64,000 nt of DNA from Siderastrea siderea (taxonomy: Eukaryota > Cnidaria > Anthozoa > Scleractinia > Rhizangiidae). Where the stretch lies: the NCBI GenBank assembly GCA_964030785.1, contig OZ034968.1, positions 50,971,230-51,035,229 of the forward strand, in the 5' to 3' direction. The notes beneath the pieces are model-generated. The model ran no database searches, was not told the origin of the DNA, and saw only the letters and a program-made list of their open reading frames with translations. The first letter of the stretch is position 1, and every line of letters begins with the position of its first letter. This document shows, piece after piece, positions 1 to 15,632 of this stretch. The position numbers and the translations under genes are program-made.

Positions 1-1079
1 CTTTGCCTTTGTCGAGTTGCATTATTTTGACTTCAGCAAAATCCATCTGACTTCCTTTACTGCGTTGTCTCCTATGGGAAGCACATGTAAATGTATGCAC
101 AGTTAAAAGAGAGGTTAGGTTGAAGCTTTCTGTTCCTCGCCCGGTAAACATAGTAAGATGTTTGGCTCTAAAAAAACAGTTTGACTAAATAAAAGATGTG
201 GTTGTTCATGGTGATTTGAAATCATGATAGATTTCTCTCAACCGTTTGTCACTAGCGCTATTTGTCACTAACAATGTGGATTGTGACATTCTGACGGTAT
301 ACGTACAGCTTTTTTTTATCAGGTCATAGAGTCGACTGATTATGTGTCACTATGTGAAGCACCACGGGTGTTGGTGTTAACTTCTTCACAAGTTAGCCAA
401 TCCACACCTCCTTGCAAACTTTTGACATTTTTAACCGTTGTCATGCAAATCCTACAGTTCAATTTGCTGGCTTGGTGAAGCTGAAGTTCTCTTCATTTTC
501 TCCAGCAAACTTCATGGATCACCACTTTGCTTACTACTTGGTATTAGAGAAAATATAGGAGCCTTGGAATGAAAGATAAACCACACGCTGCCTTTCCAGA
601 CGTTTGAAATCTGCTGCACTTTCCAGTATTCGATGTTGCGACGGAACTCGCATTCGCCAATAAATCCATTCGCTCTTTCGCCATTGTGGCTCACTGACAT
701 TTAAATTGGGGCAAATCTGTTCGCTTTTGCATTCGCTTATAAAATTCTATTCGGATTCACTGAAATCCTTTCTCAGTAATTTGAATGCGAGCATTACGTG
801 GGAGACTTTAAACCGATGCGAGTGAAACGTTTTGTGGACGATGATGACATCAACTTGATTTATTTTTTTGTATTTTGTGGTAGTGACACCGTACAGCAAA
901 ACAAACCAAAGTTAGTGTTCTTTTCTTACAAAATTACAAATCCATGTCACTTCAGTCAGCGAGAACAGAGGAAAGGCTACGGCTACAACAGGGGAAATGT
1001 ATAAATTTAGGAAACCCTTGCAAGAAATTGCGCACCTTCTTTACATTGTTTTGAATTCTCCAAGCTACCAAGTATGACA
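1..1079. other. No gene recognised
   Basis: I see only short open frames on both strands. None resembles a known family or has convincing splice signals. It is AT-rich sequence left of the inverted-repeat element that starts at 1080. Confidence 0.5.
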
Positions 1080-1365
1080 AGTAGTATAGTAGAGACCAGT
1101 TTGGCCTTTTATTTGCGGAGGAATCTCATTAATTTGCGGAGGAATACATTATGTAGGTGACGTCATAGGCTATTGTCTTGATCTCATGAATAAAATGCGG
1201 TGGATTCTCATTAGCGTATAACCAGTTTGACAGGTTTGCCAATTACGTCAGGTTCTATTTTTAGCTTGTGGGGTCTTGGTATAACCGGTTTGACAGGTTT
1301 TTAGTTATTTTGGGATCGATGATGTCATAGTATATTTTTATTGTTCTGAAGGCTATAAAAGCTTT
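1080..1365 (+). repeat. Left terminal inverted repeat
   Basis: This arm pairs with 4673-4967. Shared blocks include GGTGGATTCTCATTAGCGTA and, near the inner end, a TATA box (TATAAAA at 1354-1360). A TGACGTCA palindrome sits near 1157; the other arm has TGACGTTA there. Differences are scattered, so the arms are not freshly homogenised. Confidence 0.85.
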
Positions 1366-1688
1366 ATTTACCAACTTGCATCTTATTTCTGATTCAAAAT
1401 CACTGAACCGTGACGTTCTTGTGCAGGCCTCCATTTCTTGCCGCTTTCAGACAAGTATTGTTCTTTGACAATAGAGAACTATTTTCGGTTCACTTATTCA
1501 TAAATTATGAATGTTAATGATGGTGCCAACAAAGCAACTACACACAGATTTCTTATCATAAGTTTTTATTTCATTTTTATTTCAATCGCTCAACTAGTAC
1601 AAAGCAAAGTCCTTAATACATAACTAATCTTCCTCTTCTTGTTCAGGAGGGCAAAAAGTCTCTTTTGATTTCTTCTGGTTGTAGTGTG

Positions 1689-2399
1689 TCACAGCTCCAC
1701 AATCAAATGTTTCCAGTCCATAGGAATATTGTGACTGTAAACAGGGCAAGTTTCATGGTTATCATGCCAAAAGCACTTGGGACATTTCATGATCACAGTG
1801 TGACAAACGTTTGAGCCTTCACACTGTTGACACGGATTTGGATCCTTTCGCTGTATGATTGTATTGCTTTCAGTGTCGCTATTCTCGTTGTTGCTTTTCG
1901 CTTCCAGATCATTGTTTTCAGTATCTAGGGACTGACTATTCTCAGAGGCTGTTTCCTCGTCTTCTTCACTGTCTGTAGATTGTTCCTCATTGTTTTCGAA
2001 GCCTTCATTGTCTTGATATTCTTTTTCTTTTTCTAACAAATCGCAAGTTTTTTTATTCTTTATCAAATGCTTATCGACTCCCAGCTCTGCCAATCCATCT
2101 AGGAAAGTGTTGAGCGCACGAGCTTTCACTAGGTCACTGTTATGTGGAAGTAACACACATTCGACTAGTTCTGAGATGTTTGTCACTGGAATTAAGCACT
2201 GATGTCGGAGTAATTTCCCACGAGGTGTCCAAAACAAAGTATCTTTGGAAGTGGCCATATTGTGCAACAGTTCTGAAGCACACTTTCTGGAAACTGCTTG
2301 GGAAAAGTTGTCCTCATCACTCTCTTCATCAGAGTAATCTTCCCTTTCGCTCGGTTCCTCTTCCTCCCAGTCTACCTTTCTCTTCATATTGATCCGCAC
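1689..2399 (-). CDS. Acidic protein with cysteine-rich C-terminus, element-encoded
   Basis: A 236-residue intact frame. Residues 1-30 are rich in Glu, Asp and Ser after a short basic start. The middle (about 60-115) is not low-complexity and contains LLRHQCLIPVTNISELVECV. Residues about 125-185 are again Glu/Asp/Ser/Asn-rich. The last ~50 residues hold a cysteine cluster (CQQC, a CH pair, CPKC, a later HETC) that could bind zinc. A second Met at residue 5 could be the start. AATAAA on the minus strand occurs at 1565-1570 and 1576-1581, about 110-125 bases past the stop. It lies inside the TIR element, so I take it as element-encoded. I do not recognise the family; role unknown. Confidence 0.6.
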   Translation of the reverse strand: MRINMKRKVDWEEEEPSEREDYSDEESDEDNFSQAVSRKCASELLHNMATSKDTLFWTPRGKLLRHQCLIPVTNISELVECVLLPHNSDLVKARALNTFLDGLAELGVDKHLIKNKKTCDLLEKEKEYQDNEGFENNEEQSTDSEEDEETASENSQSLDTENNDLEAKSNNENSDTESNTIIQRKDPNPCQQCEGSNVCHTVIMKCPKCFWHDNHETCPVYSHNIPMDWKHLIVEL

Positions 2400-2449
2400 T
2401 CGTTAAAGATAAATGATAAATGATCAGACTTAAGAATTTGCCATTGTTT

Positions 2450-2764
2450 TTATAACATTAGGAACCCCACGCTACTATGAACAGGGGTCAGCAAATCTTG
2501 AATAAAACCACTGCCCTCTTGTACAAGGGTTTGCTTCTTTGTCTTGTATGGAACGTCAAGAGCATCCTTACATGTACATTGAATCAATTTGAGCCTCTCT
2601 TCTTCGGAGACGGGTATGTGTTTGAGGAGCACATTACGAATAACTTGCACCAATGCATGCATCTGTTGTGGAGAGGCTGTCATTAGAAGAAACTGACGCT
2701 GCTCAGGAGAGCATTCAGCTAAGATTTGAAGGAAACCTCGATTGTTCTTTACTACTCAAGACAT
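2450..2764 (-). pseudogene. Broken small helical ORF of the element
   Basis: From an internal Met at 2683 a 77-residue frame runs to 2450, containing QQMHALVQVIRNVLLKHIPV. The same frame continues upstream without a Met through FLQILAECSPEQRQFLL, ending at a TGA (2758-2756) that directly follows ATG TCT at 2764. This looks like a gene of about 100 residues with a nonsense or indel lesion two codons after its start. Composition suggests a small helical protein. It sits between the acidic ORF and the minisatellite on the same strand. Function unknown. Confidence 0.45.
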
Positions 2765-2832
2765 GGCGATGAAATGAGCTAATGCTAATGCTAGTACGAC
2801 ACATTCTTTTATTCGTGGTAAAAACAATAGAA

Positions 2833-3275
2833 TGGTGGTGGTGGTGGTGGCAGTGGTGGCGGCGGCGGGGGTGGTTGTGGTAAAAACAATAGAATGATGG
2901 TGGCGGTGGTGGCAGTGGTGGCGGCGGCGGGGGTGGTGGTGGTAAAAACAGTAGAATTGTGGTGGTGGTGGTGGCGGTGAAAACAATGGAATTGCGGTGG
3001 TGGTGGTGAAAACAATAGAATTGTTGTGGTGATGGTGAAACAATAGAAATGTGGTGGTGGTGGTGGCGGTGGCGGTGGTGAAACAATAGAAATGTGGTGG
3101 TGGTGGTGGTGGTGGCGGTGGTGAAACAATAGAAATGTGGTGGTGGTGGTGGTGGTGGTGGCGGTGGTGGAACAATGGAATTGTGGTGGTGGTGGTGGTG
3201 GAACAATGGAATTGTGGTGGTGGTGGTGGTGAAACAAAAGTATTGTGGTGTGGTGGAGGTGGTGGTGGTGGTGAA
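2833..3275. repeat. Composite (GGT)n minisatellite
   Basis: About a dozen units each join a (GGT)n run, sometimes with GGC triplets, to a spacer of the type GAAACAATAGAAATGT. Unit length varies from roughly 30 to 60 bases because the triplet run varies. Several minus-strand frames stay open across it as His/Pro/Thr-rich frames; these are artefacts of the repeat. Confidence 0.9.
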
Positions 3276-3360
3276 AACAATAGAAATGAGGTGTACAGCC
3301 TATGTAAATGTGAAGCACTCGATCTTTTGTCAGTTTGAGTTAAGCTTTCATTGACTGAAC

Positions 3361-3585
3361 ATGAGTTGGTCCTGTTCTGTCTGTGAAAATAGTTTTTCGA
3401 GGAAAGATAGTATGCAAAGGCACATGAGTAATAAACACGGCAACCCCGTTTTCAACCCAATGTATATTGTGCCGAACTCTACAGAAAATTGTCAGCAGTC
3501 TAGAATGAACCCAAAGGAGACGCTTCGTTTAAACACGGTGGTCTGGTCAGCAAAGATGTTTTCTAGATGGTTTACAAGCCCTTGA
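3361..3585 (+). CDS. Truncated C2H2 zinc-finger ORF, element-encoded
   Basis: A 74-residue frame starts with one good C2H2 finger: CSVCENSFSRKDSMQRHMSNKH has Cys-x2-Cys, then His-x4-His. It then runs through VFNPMYIVPNSTENC. The rest looks unrelated and stops at 3585, overlapping the minus-strand zinc-finger gene tail-to-tail. An N-terminal finger like this sits ahead of a P-loop ATPase in some large cnidarian element proteins (my recollection of the family). If so, the ATPase part has been deleted here. Confidence 0.5.
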   Translation: MSWSCSVCENSFSRKDSMQRHMSNKHGNPVFNPMYIVPNSTENCQQSRMNPKETLRLNTVVWSAKMFSRWFTSP

Positions 3586-4624
3586 GGTTGGAGAGAAGAC
3601 AGGCAGTAATTGTGCCAGTCCAAGAGAGGGTTTTGCGGCTAAAACGAGTCCTTATTTGATGCCAGTGGTGGCAGTACTTGGGGATGGAACTTTGTTGGGC
3701 TTCAGGAAGATCGGTGATCGCTCTGGGAGCGTGCTGCCAGTTGGAACTTGAAGTTGTTTTTTTCTCAATGGGATTGGGCTTCATTTTCTTGGGTTTTGGT
3801 TCTGAATAGGAAAAAAATATCCTAATGTCTAACCTCAATTCCAAAAGAGGTATACAGAAACAGAAAACAAAACAGGCTCTATTGTTTAACATACTCAAAG
3901 TTACCATACGACTAATCCTTCACATCAAACTTATTTTTATCTTACTAAAATACAAAAGATAACTTTCACTACTTCTTACCTGATTCCTCATCTTGGGAAT
4001 GTTTCTTGCTTGAAGAGGGTTTGGTGTGGGCCGTGTTCTGATGCACTCGAAATGGAGCCAAATTATGAAATACTTCTCCACACGTAGTACACTGGTAGTC
4101 TCGCTGAGCCGCTCGACATTCATGGACTTGCTTTTCCTGTCGTTTCAAATCAGACTTTTGTTGAAATTTGTTGTCGCACTTGCCACACTGGTGTCGTTTC
4201 TCGTTGGTATGGGTCTTTTCGTGGTGTTTTAATTTGTCTGCTCGGCCAAAGTTTTTTCCACATGTGGGACATTCATGACGAGCCCTTTTGGCTGACGGCA
4301 TGTCTACATCATCCTATAGAATCAAGGTAAATCGTATAAACACCTTCATAGTATATAGTACTACAATAACTAAACATCGGATTGTTTCCTGCCCGCTCCG
4401 CTCTGTAGTTGGTTTGGATTAGTCTCTGCTGTACGCTGAGTAGTAAAAGTAGTTAAATTGTGAACAACACTTGACTAGAGGGAGACAGGATTCATTCCAA
4501 TTGCAGAGAAATAGAGAGCGCATACCTGTGGTGGAATTTCAAACTCTTTCTCCCAATCATCCCATGGCTCCAACACTTCTGGTGGAACGTCCAAATTCAA
4601 AGTGGTAAACTGATGGAAAGCCAT
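3572..4624 (-). CDS. Spliced C2H2 zinc-finger protein, element-encoded
   Basis: Three minus-strand exons fit in phase: 4624-4526 (33 codons, donor CAG|GTATGC), 4313-3980 (acceptor TATAG, donor CAG|GTAAGA) and 3801-3572 (acceptor TTCAG, stop TAA). Exon 1 encodes an acidic, Trp- and Pro-containing leader. Exon 2 encodes three C2H2 fingers: CPTCGKNF...H..H, CGKCDNKF and CTTCGEVF...H..H; the second has an unusual linker with RQEKQVH. Exon 3 encodes a basic Lys/Pro stretch and SIPKYCHHWHQIRTRFSRK. The last 20 residues look out of frame: a neighbouring frame gives Trp/Tyr-containing sequence of a more protein-like character from about 3630, suggesting a one-base indel. Three fingers suggest DNA binding, perhaps to the element ends. 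Confidence 0.65.
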
Positions 4625-4672
4625 GTTGCTACACAAACTCACAGTTCGAGAACAATGCGCTTGGCAGAGAGC

Positions 4673-4967
4673 AAGCTTTTATGGGCTTCAGAACAATAAA
4701 AATATACTATGACATCGTTGATCCAAAAATAACTAAAAATCTGTCAAACCGGTTATACCAATCAAGACTGCCACAAGCTAAAAATAGAACACGACGGGAT
4801 TGACAAACCTGTGAAACCGGTTATACGCTAATGAGAATCCACCGCATTTTATTCATGAAACCAAGACAATAGCCTATGACGTTACCTACTTAATCTTTCT
4901 TCCCCCCCCCCACGTTAATGAGTTTCCCCCGCAGAAAAGAGGCTAATTCGGTGCCTACCATACTACT
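4673..4967 (-). repeat. Right terminal inverted repeat
   Basis: Reverse complement of the 1080-1365 arm, with scattered substitutions and a C-run (about 4902-4911) absent from the left arm. Its inner end carries the TATA-like box that lies 52 bases upstream of the ATG of the minus-strand zinc-finger gene. Confidence 0.85.
4676..4683 (-). promoter_or_regulatory. TATA-like box in the right TIR
   Basis: On the minus strand the sequence reads CATAAAAG, about 52 bases upstream of the ATG at 4624. The mirror position in the left arm has a better TATAAAA (1354-1360). The placement suggests that each TIR supplies an inward promoter. Confidence 0.5.
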
Positions 4968-7466
4968 CACCTCTACGGGCAGTTGCGATAAAAGAAACGG
5001 AAACGGCGTGTAGCTGGATTTGAATGGAAGGCAACAGTTCAAACGTTCCGGATTTCAGTAAAAGGAGGATGACACATTGACACTTGCTTAATTTCAGTTG
5101 AACTTGATTTTTCTCTCAACATTTCTCGTTGAAACAGACAAAAAGAACCAGATACGTTTAACAACACGCTAAATACTTTCCGAGGAGGCGTGACCATCAA
5201 CCAAAACCTTGCATTATGATTGGTTACTTATAACTTTTGAAAACGTTTTTTGGGTGACCGTGGTAAGATGCGTTGCACTTTACTGACACTGTTTCACATC
5301 AACCCTTAACGCTCAAACACAAATTCAGTTACAATTACAGAATATAGAAACACTCAGATCTTGCTTGGGGTAATAGGGGACAAAACCCTTGCCGTTTGGG
5401 ATGACAGCATGGAACAAGAGTATTGGCAGGTCCAAGAGTAACCATGCGACCTTAGAAGCCTCACTTAGCTCCCCAGTGTATGATTAGACAAGAGTATAGG
5501 CAGGTGTACAAATAAAAAACTTGTTGCAAACAATAACAAAAGCTTGGGGGAAGTCACAGCCGAGACTTAACTGAACCAACCACTAGAGGGAAAATGTCTC
5601 GGCTCCAATTTTGTTGATTGGAAACCGAGAATGAAAAGGCTCACCCAATAAGTGAAGGGTGGGGGAAGATTTACATCGTTTACAGGCTAATATCAAGTAC
5701 TCACCAGGAGACTGTTGAACTTTAAACAGAGTCCTTGAGTTTCTTATAACAAGTCATGCCCTACAGGTACAGCCAATGTATTCTAATGTAGCTGTACAGC
5801 AGCACACAGTAAAGCTACATGAATAGAACATTTACGGCCCTTGGCCAACCAAAACTAGCTTTAGAGAAATAACCAGACAGTGTCGCAGCACAGTAAACTA
5901 AAGGAACAAAAATTCGAAGGGCTTGGGAGGTAGCGTATATTGTTGCTTCCTGACCACGTTCCGTTAACTGCGGTTTACAATAGGTGCTGTAAAACGTTCT
6001 GATGTTCCCACAAATTGGCACCCTGTAGCATCCATTATCAGCCAGAGCTGAGAGAAAACCTTAGGTTTGTCTTTTTTTGCTGTAGGTCGTGCTTTGCTAA
6101 TCCAGTGAAATTACTTACGACATGTTTCAGTTGACAGTTCAATTGTAGTGTCATCCATTTTCAGATAATTAATTCTAAAAAGAAGAACTACCATCATGAA
6201 AGTGATTTTGGGGTTTCACGACAGAGTGCAATAAACAATGCAAGTTATGGAAGCACGAGAAAAACATTGGGAACAAGGTAAAGTCAACAAAGCAAGCCAT
6301 CGTGCTTGTTTGAGCCATGAGCAGAGTATGTAGTATAATTATTGTTGCCAATGATCTTGTGGTGCTGAGTCAGTGCGGGAGTAAAACACTTCCGTTTGAG
6401 TTCAAATGAGTTGATATAAGACAAAGTGGCCACCACAAAGAGTTCGAAAATCTAAGTATTGACCCTTCGTTAATTGAGGAGCTACAATCTCGGACAAAAC
6501 TATTGAGACACTTCGGAATGAATGAGGACTTTGGCCGTGAAAATCACTTACCACAACAAATCTTTCCCCGTCTCCCCCTTATCAATGTTGCTTTGCCACC
6601 AAAAACCACCTGATGAATCCTCAGTCCTTCCCAACAACATTGATTGAAGGGAGGGGGGAGGGAAAGCATTTCTGCGATCTTGTCGCTGTTTCCATACAGG
6701 GAAATTGAGAAATACGCTCGCTAATTGCGTTTGTCTCAACTAGTTTTGTCCAAGATTGTAGCTAACGCTATAAATGACAGCTTTTGAATCTCTTTACTTT
6801 AGCCAAATGACCTTGTATCAACTCAGTTAATTTCACATTAAAAGTATTAAAGTTACACAACAGCTTTATTTTGGTCAAAATCACTAAGATGTTTTAGTTA
6901 TTAAAAGGTCACAATGCCTAAACTAATCTTCTGCAAGTCTTACCCTAATAGTGGCACCTTTTAAAATATGTTTCAGAAATTCAAATTTTTCCTGGTAGCC
7001 GTCTAGGCTTTACCCGTGACAACAATTGTCGGTTTAGTTCTGCCACCATGGACATTAAAAAATAAGCCATCTAAGATCCGCCTTAGGCAACTAACTATCC
7101 ACGAAAGTACTTCCTTTTCACTGCAGCCTCAAAAACGAGGGACTAGACTTAATAGTACGAGAGTTGTCTGCCATTTTTCACGAGTATTGACGCGCGCGTG
7201 TGTTCAAGGACACCTCGAACATTTTCATGTAGCATGGTGTGATGTTGTACAGTCATGACCATCACAATGGGTATTTGTATATCGCATGGATATACACATT
7301 CTATGAGTATGGGGCTCCGCCTCGGCCCGCGAAGGAGCTCCACTTTTAAGTGTGTCATACTTTGTAATGGAACATTTCTCTAAAGTTCCAGTTCAACCTG
7401 GAACCAGCAAAGATTGATCCACTCTGTGGATTTCCGCTGTAATTTTAATAAGACGTATTTTTACAG
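4968..7466. other. No gene recognised
   Basis: I found no convincing coding sequence on either strand. The N-terminal exons of FIGNL1 should lie upstream of 7467, but I could not identify any of them here. Two open frames (minus, 5815-6021 and 6548-6739) are short and resemble nothing known to me. Confidence 0.4.
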
Positions 7467-14378
<6,912 letters not shown>

Positions 14379-14415
14379 CTAATGCAATTGCCATGTTTTT
14401 GTTTTTCACTTCTGT

Positions 14416-14421
14416 AATAAA
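14416..14421 (+). terminator. FIGNL1 polyadenylation signal
   Basis: A canonical AATAAA lies 38 bases past the FIGNL1 stop codon, before the minisatellite. This short 3' end would keep the repeat out of the mature message. Confidence 0.65.
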
Positions 14422-14559
14422 AGAACCTTTCTGATGTCTTTTCGTCATGAAATAACAGTTAAAAAATGTGTACAGGAGAGAAATTTGATATTTAGGTAGC
14501 CTGAGCGAAGTTCGTTCCCGGAATGAAGGCCAATTTGGTTGCTGTTTTTCTTTTTTAGT

Positions 14560-15375
14560 GGGGTTTCGATGGGAGCCCCTATTTTTAGTGGGGTTACTAA
14601 GGGAACCCCTACTTTTGTGGGGTTACTAAGGGAGCCCCTATTTTTAGTGGGGTTACTTAGGGAGCCCCTATTTTTAGTGGGGTTACCAAGGGAGCCCCTA
14701 TTTTTGTGGGGTCACAAGGGAACCCCTAGTTTTGTGGGGTCACCAAGGAGCCCCTATTTTTGTGGGGTCACAAGGGAGCCCCTATTTTTAGTGGGGTTAC
14801 TAAGGGGGCCCCTATTTTTAGTGGGGTTACTAAGGGGCCCCTATTTTTAGTGGGGGTATTAAGGGAGCCCGTATTTTTGTGGGGTTATTAAGGGAGCCCC
14901 TATTTTTAGTGGGGTTACTAATGGAGCCCCTATTTTTGTGGGGTTACATAGGGAGCCCCTATTTTTAGTGGGGTTACCAAGGGAGCCCCTATTTTTGTGG
15001 GGTCACAAGGGAACCCCTAGTTTTGTGGGGTCACCAAGGAGCCCCTATTTTTGTGGGGTCACAAGGGAGCCCCTAGTTTTAGTGGGGTTACTAAGGGGGC
15101 CCCTATTTTTAGTGGGGTTACTAAGGGGCCCCTATTTTTAGTGGGGGTATTAAGGGAGCCCGTATTTTTGTGGGGTTATTAAGGGAGCCCCTATTTATAG
15201 TGGGGTTACTAATGGAGCCCCTATTTTTGTGGGGTTACTAAGGGAGCCCCTATTTTTATGGGGTTACATAGGGAGCCCCTATTTTTAGTGGGGTTGCTAA
15301 GGGAGCCCCTATTTTTAGTGGGGTTACTGAGGTAGCCCCTATTTTTAGTGGGGTGATCAAGGGAGCCCATATTTT
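14560..15375. repeat. 30-bp minisatellite with 291-bp higher-order copy
   Basis: About 27 tandem units of the type GGGGTTACTAAGGGAGCCCC plus TATTTTTAGT. Variants lose an A (29 bp) or carry GTCACAAGGGA. The block 14685-14945 recurs, variants in the same order, at about 14976-15236, an offset of 291 bp. Open frames across it (for example 14539-14850 plus and 15221-15421 minus) are by-products of a unit length divisible by three. Confidence 0.95.
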
Positions 15376-15632
15376 CCGTTGGCCCTAGGAGGGGAGGTTT
15401 TTTTATTATAACTGGCTTCATAGAGGGCTTCTGTACATTTGCACGAAAATTTTACTGTTAAGGAGCGTTATAGCTAGACGTACATGGCAAGATAGATTCC
15501 TTATTTTGTAACTTTATTCATATCTTTTTAGCTCTTGACAGGACAATGGAACAGCAACACAAAAGGCTGTCCAGATTTTAGAGACAAAGAGTTGATTTTA
15601 GGAACATACATCTCAGTTGACTTTTTAAGCAA

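Larger units (their letters stand above)
1080..4967. mobile_element. TIR-bounded 3.9 kb element, Polinton-like deletion derivative
   Basis: Two imperfect inverted repeats of about 290 bp bound this unit. Inward from 1080 the left end reads AGTAGTATAGTAG; on the minus strand from 4967 the right end reads AGTAGTATGGTAG. The arms share further blocks, including TATTTTTATTGTTCTGAAG followed by a TATA-like box. Inside are a spliced C2H2 zinc-finger gene, an acidic ORF with a cysteine-rich end, a broken ORF and a truncated zinc-finger ORF. The six bases outside the ends differ (ATGACA and CACCTC), so I see no target duplication. Long repeats starting AG and this gene style recall Polinton/Maverick-type elements, but no polymerase, integrase or capsid gene is present. 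I infer an internally deleted, non-autonomous copy. Confidence 0.75.

Noticed and set aside
2715..3318. Three overlapping minus-strand frames of 163-174 residues rich in His, Pro and Thr
   Set aside because: All are translations of the (GGT)n minisatellite in different frames; no independent coding signal.
14560..15375. CRISPR-like array
   Set aside because: Units are contiguous with no unique spacers, and the genome is animal.
14539..15421. Repeat-protein ORFs (LVGLLREPLF type, and PTKNRGSLSN on the minus strand)
   Set aside because: They follow from a 30-bp non-coding minisatellite and break wherever a 29-bp unit occurs.
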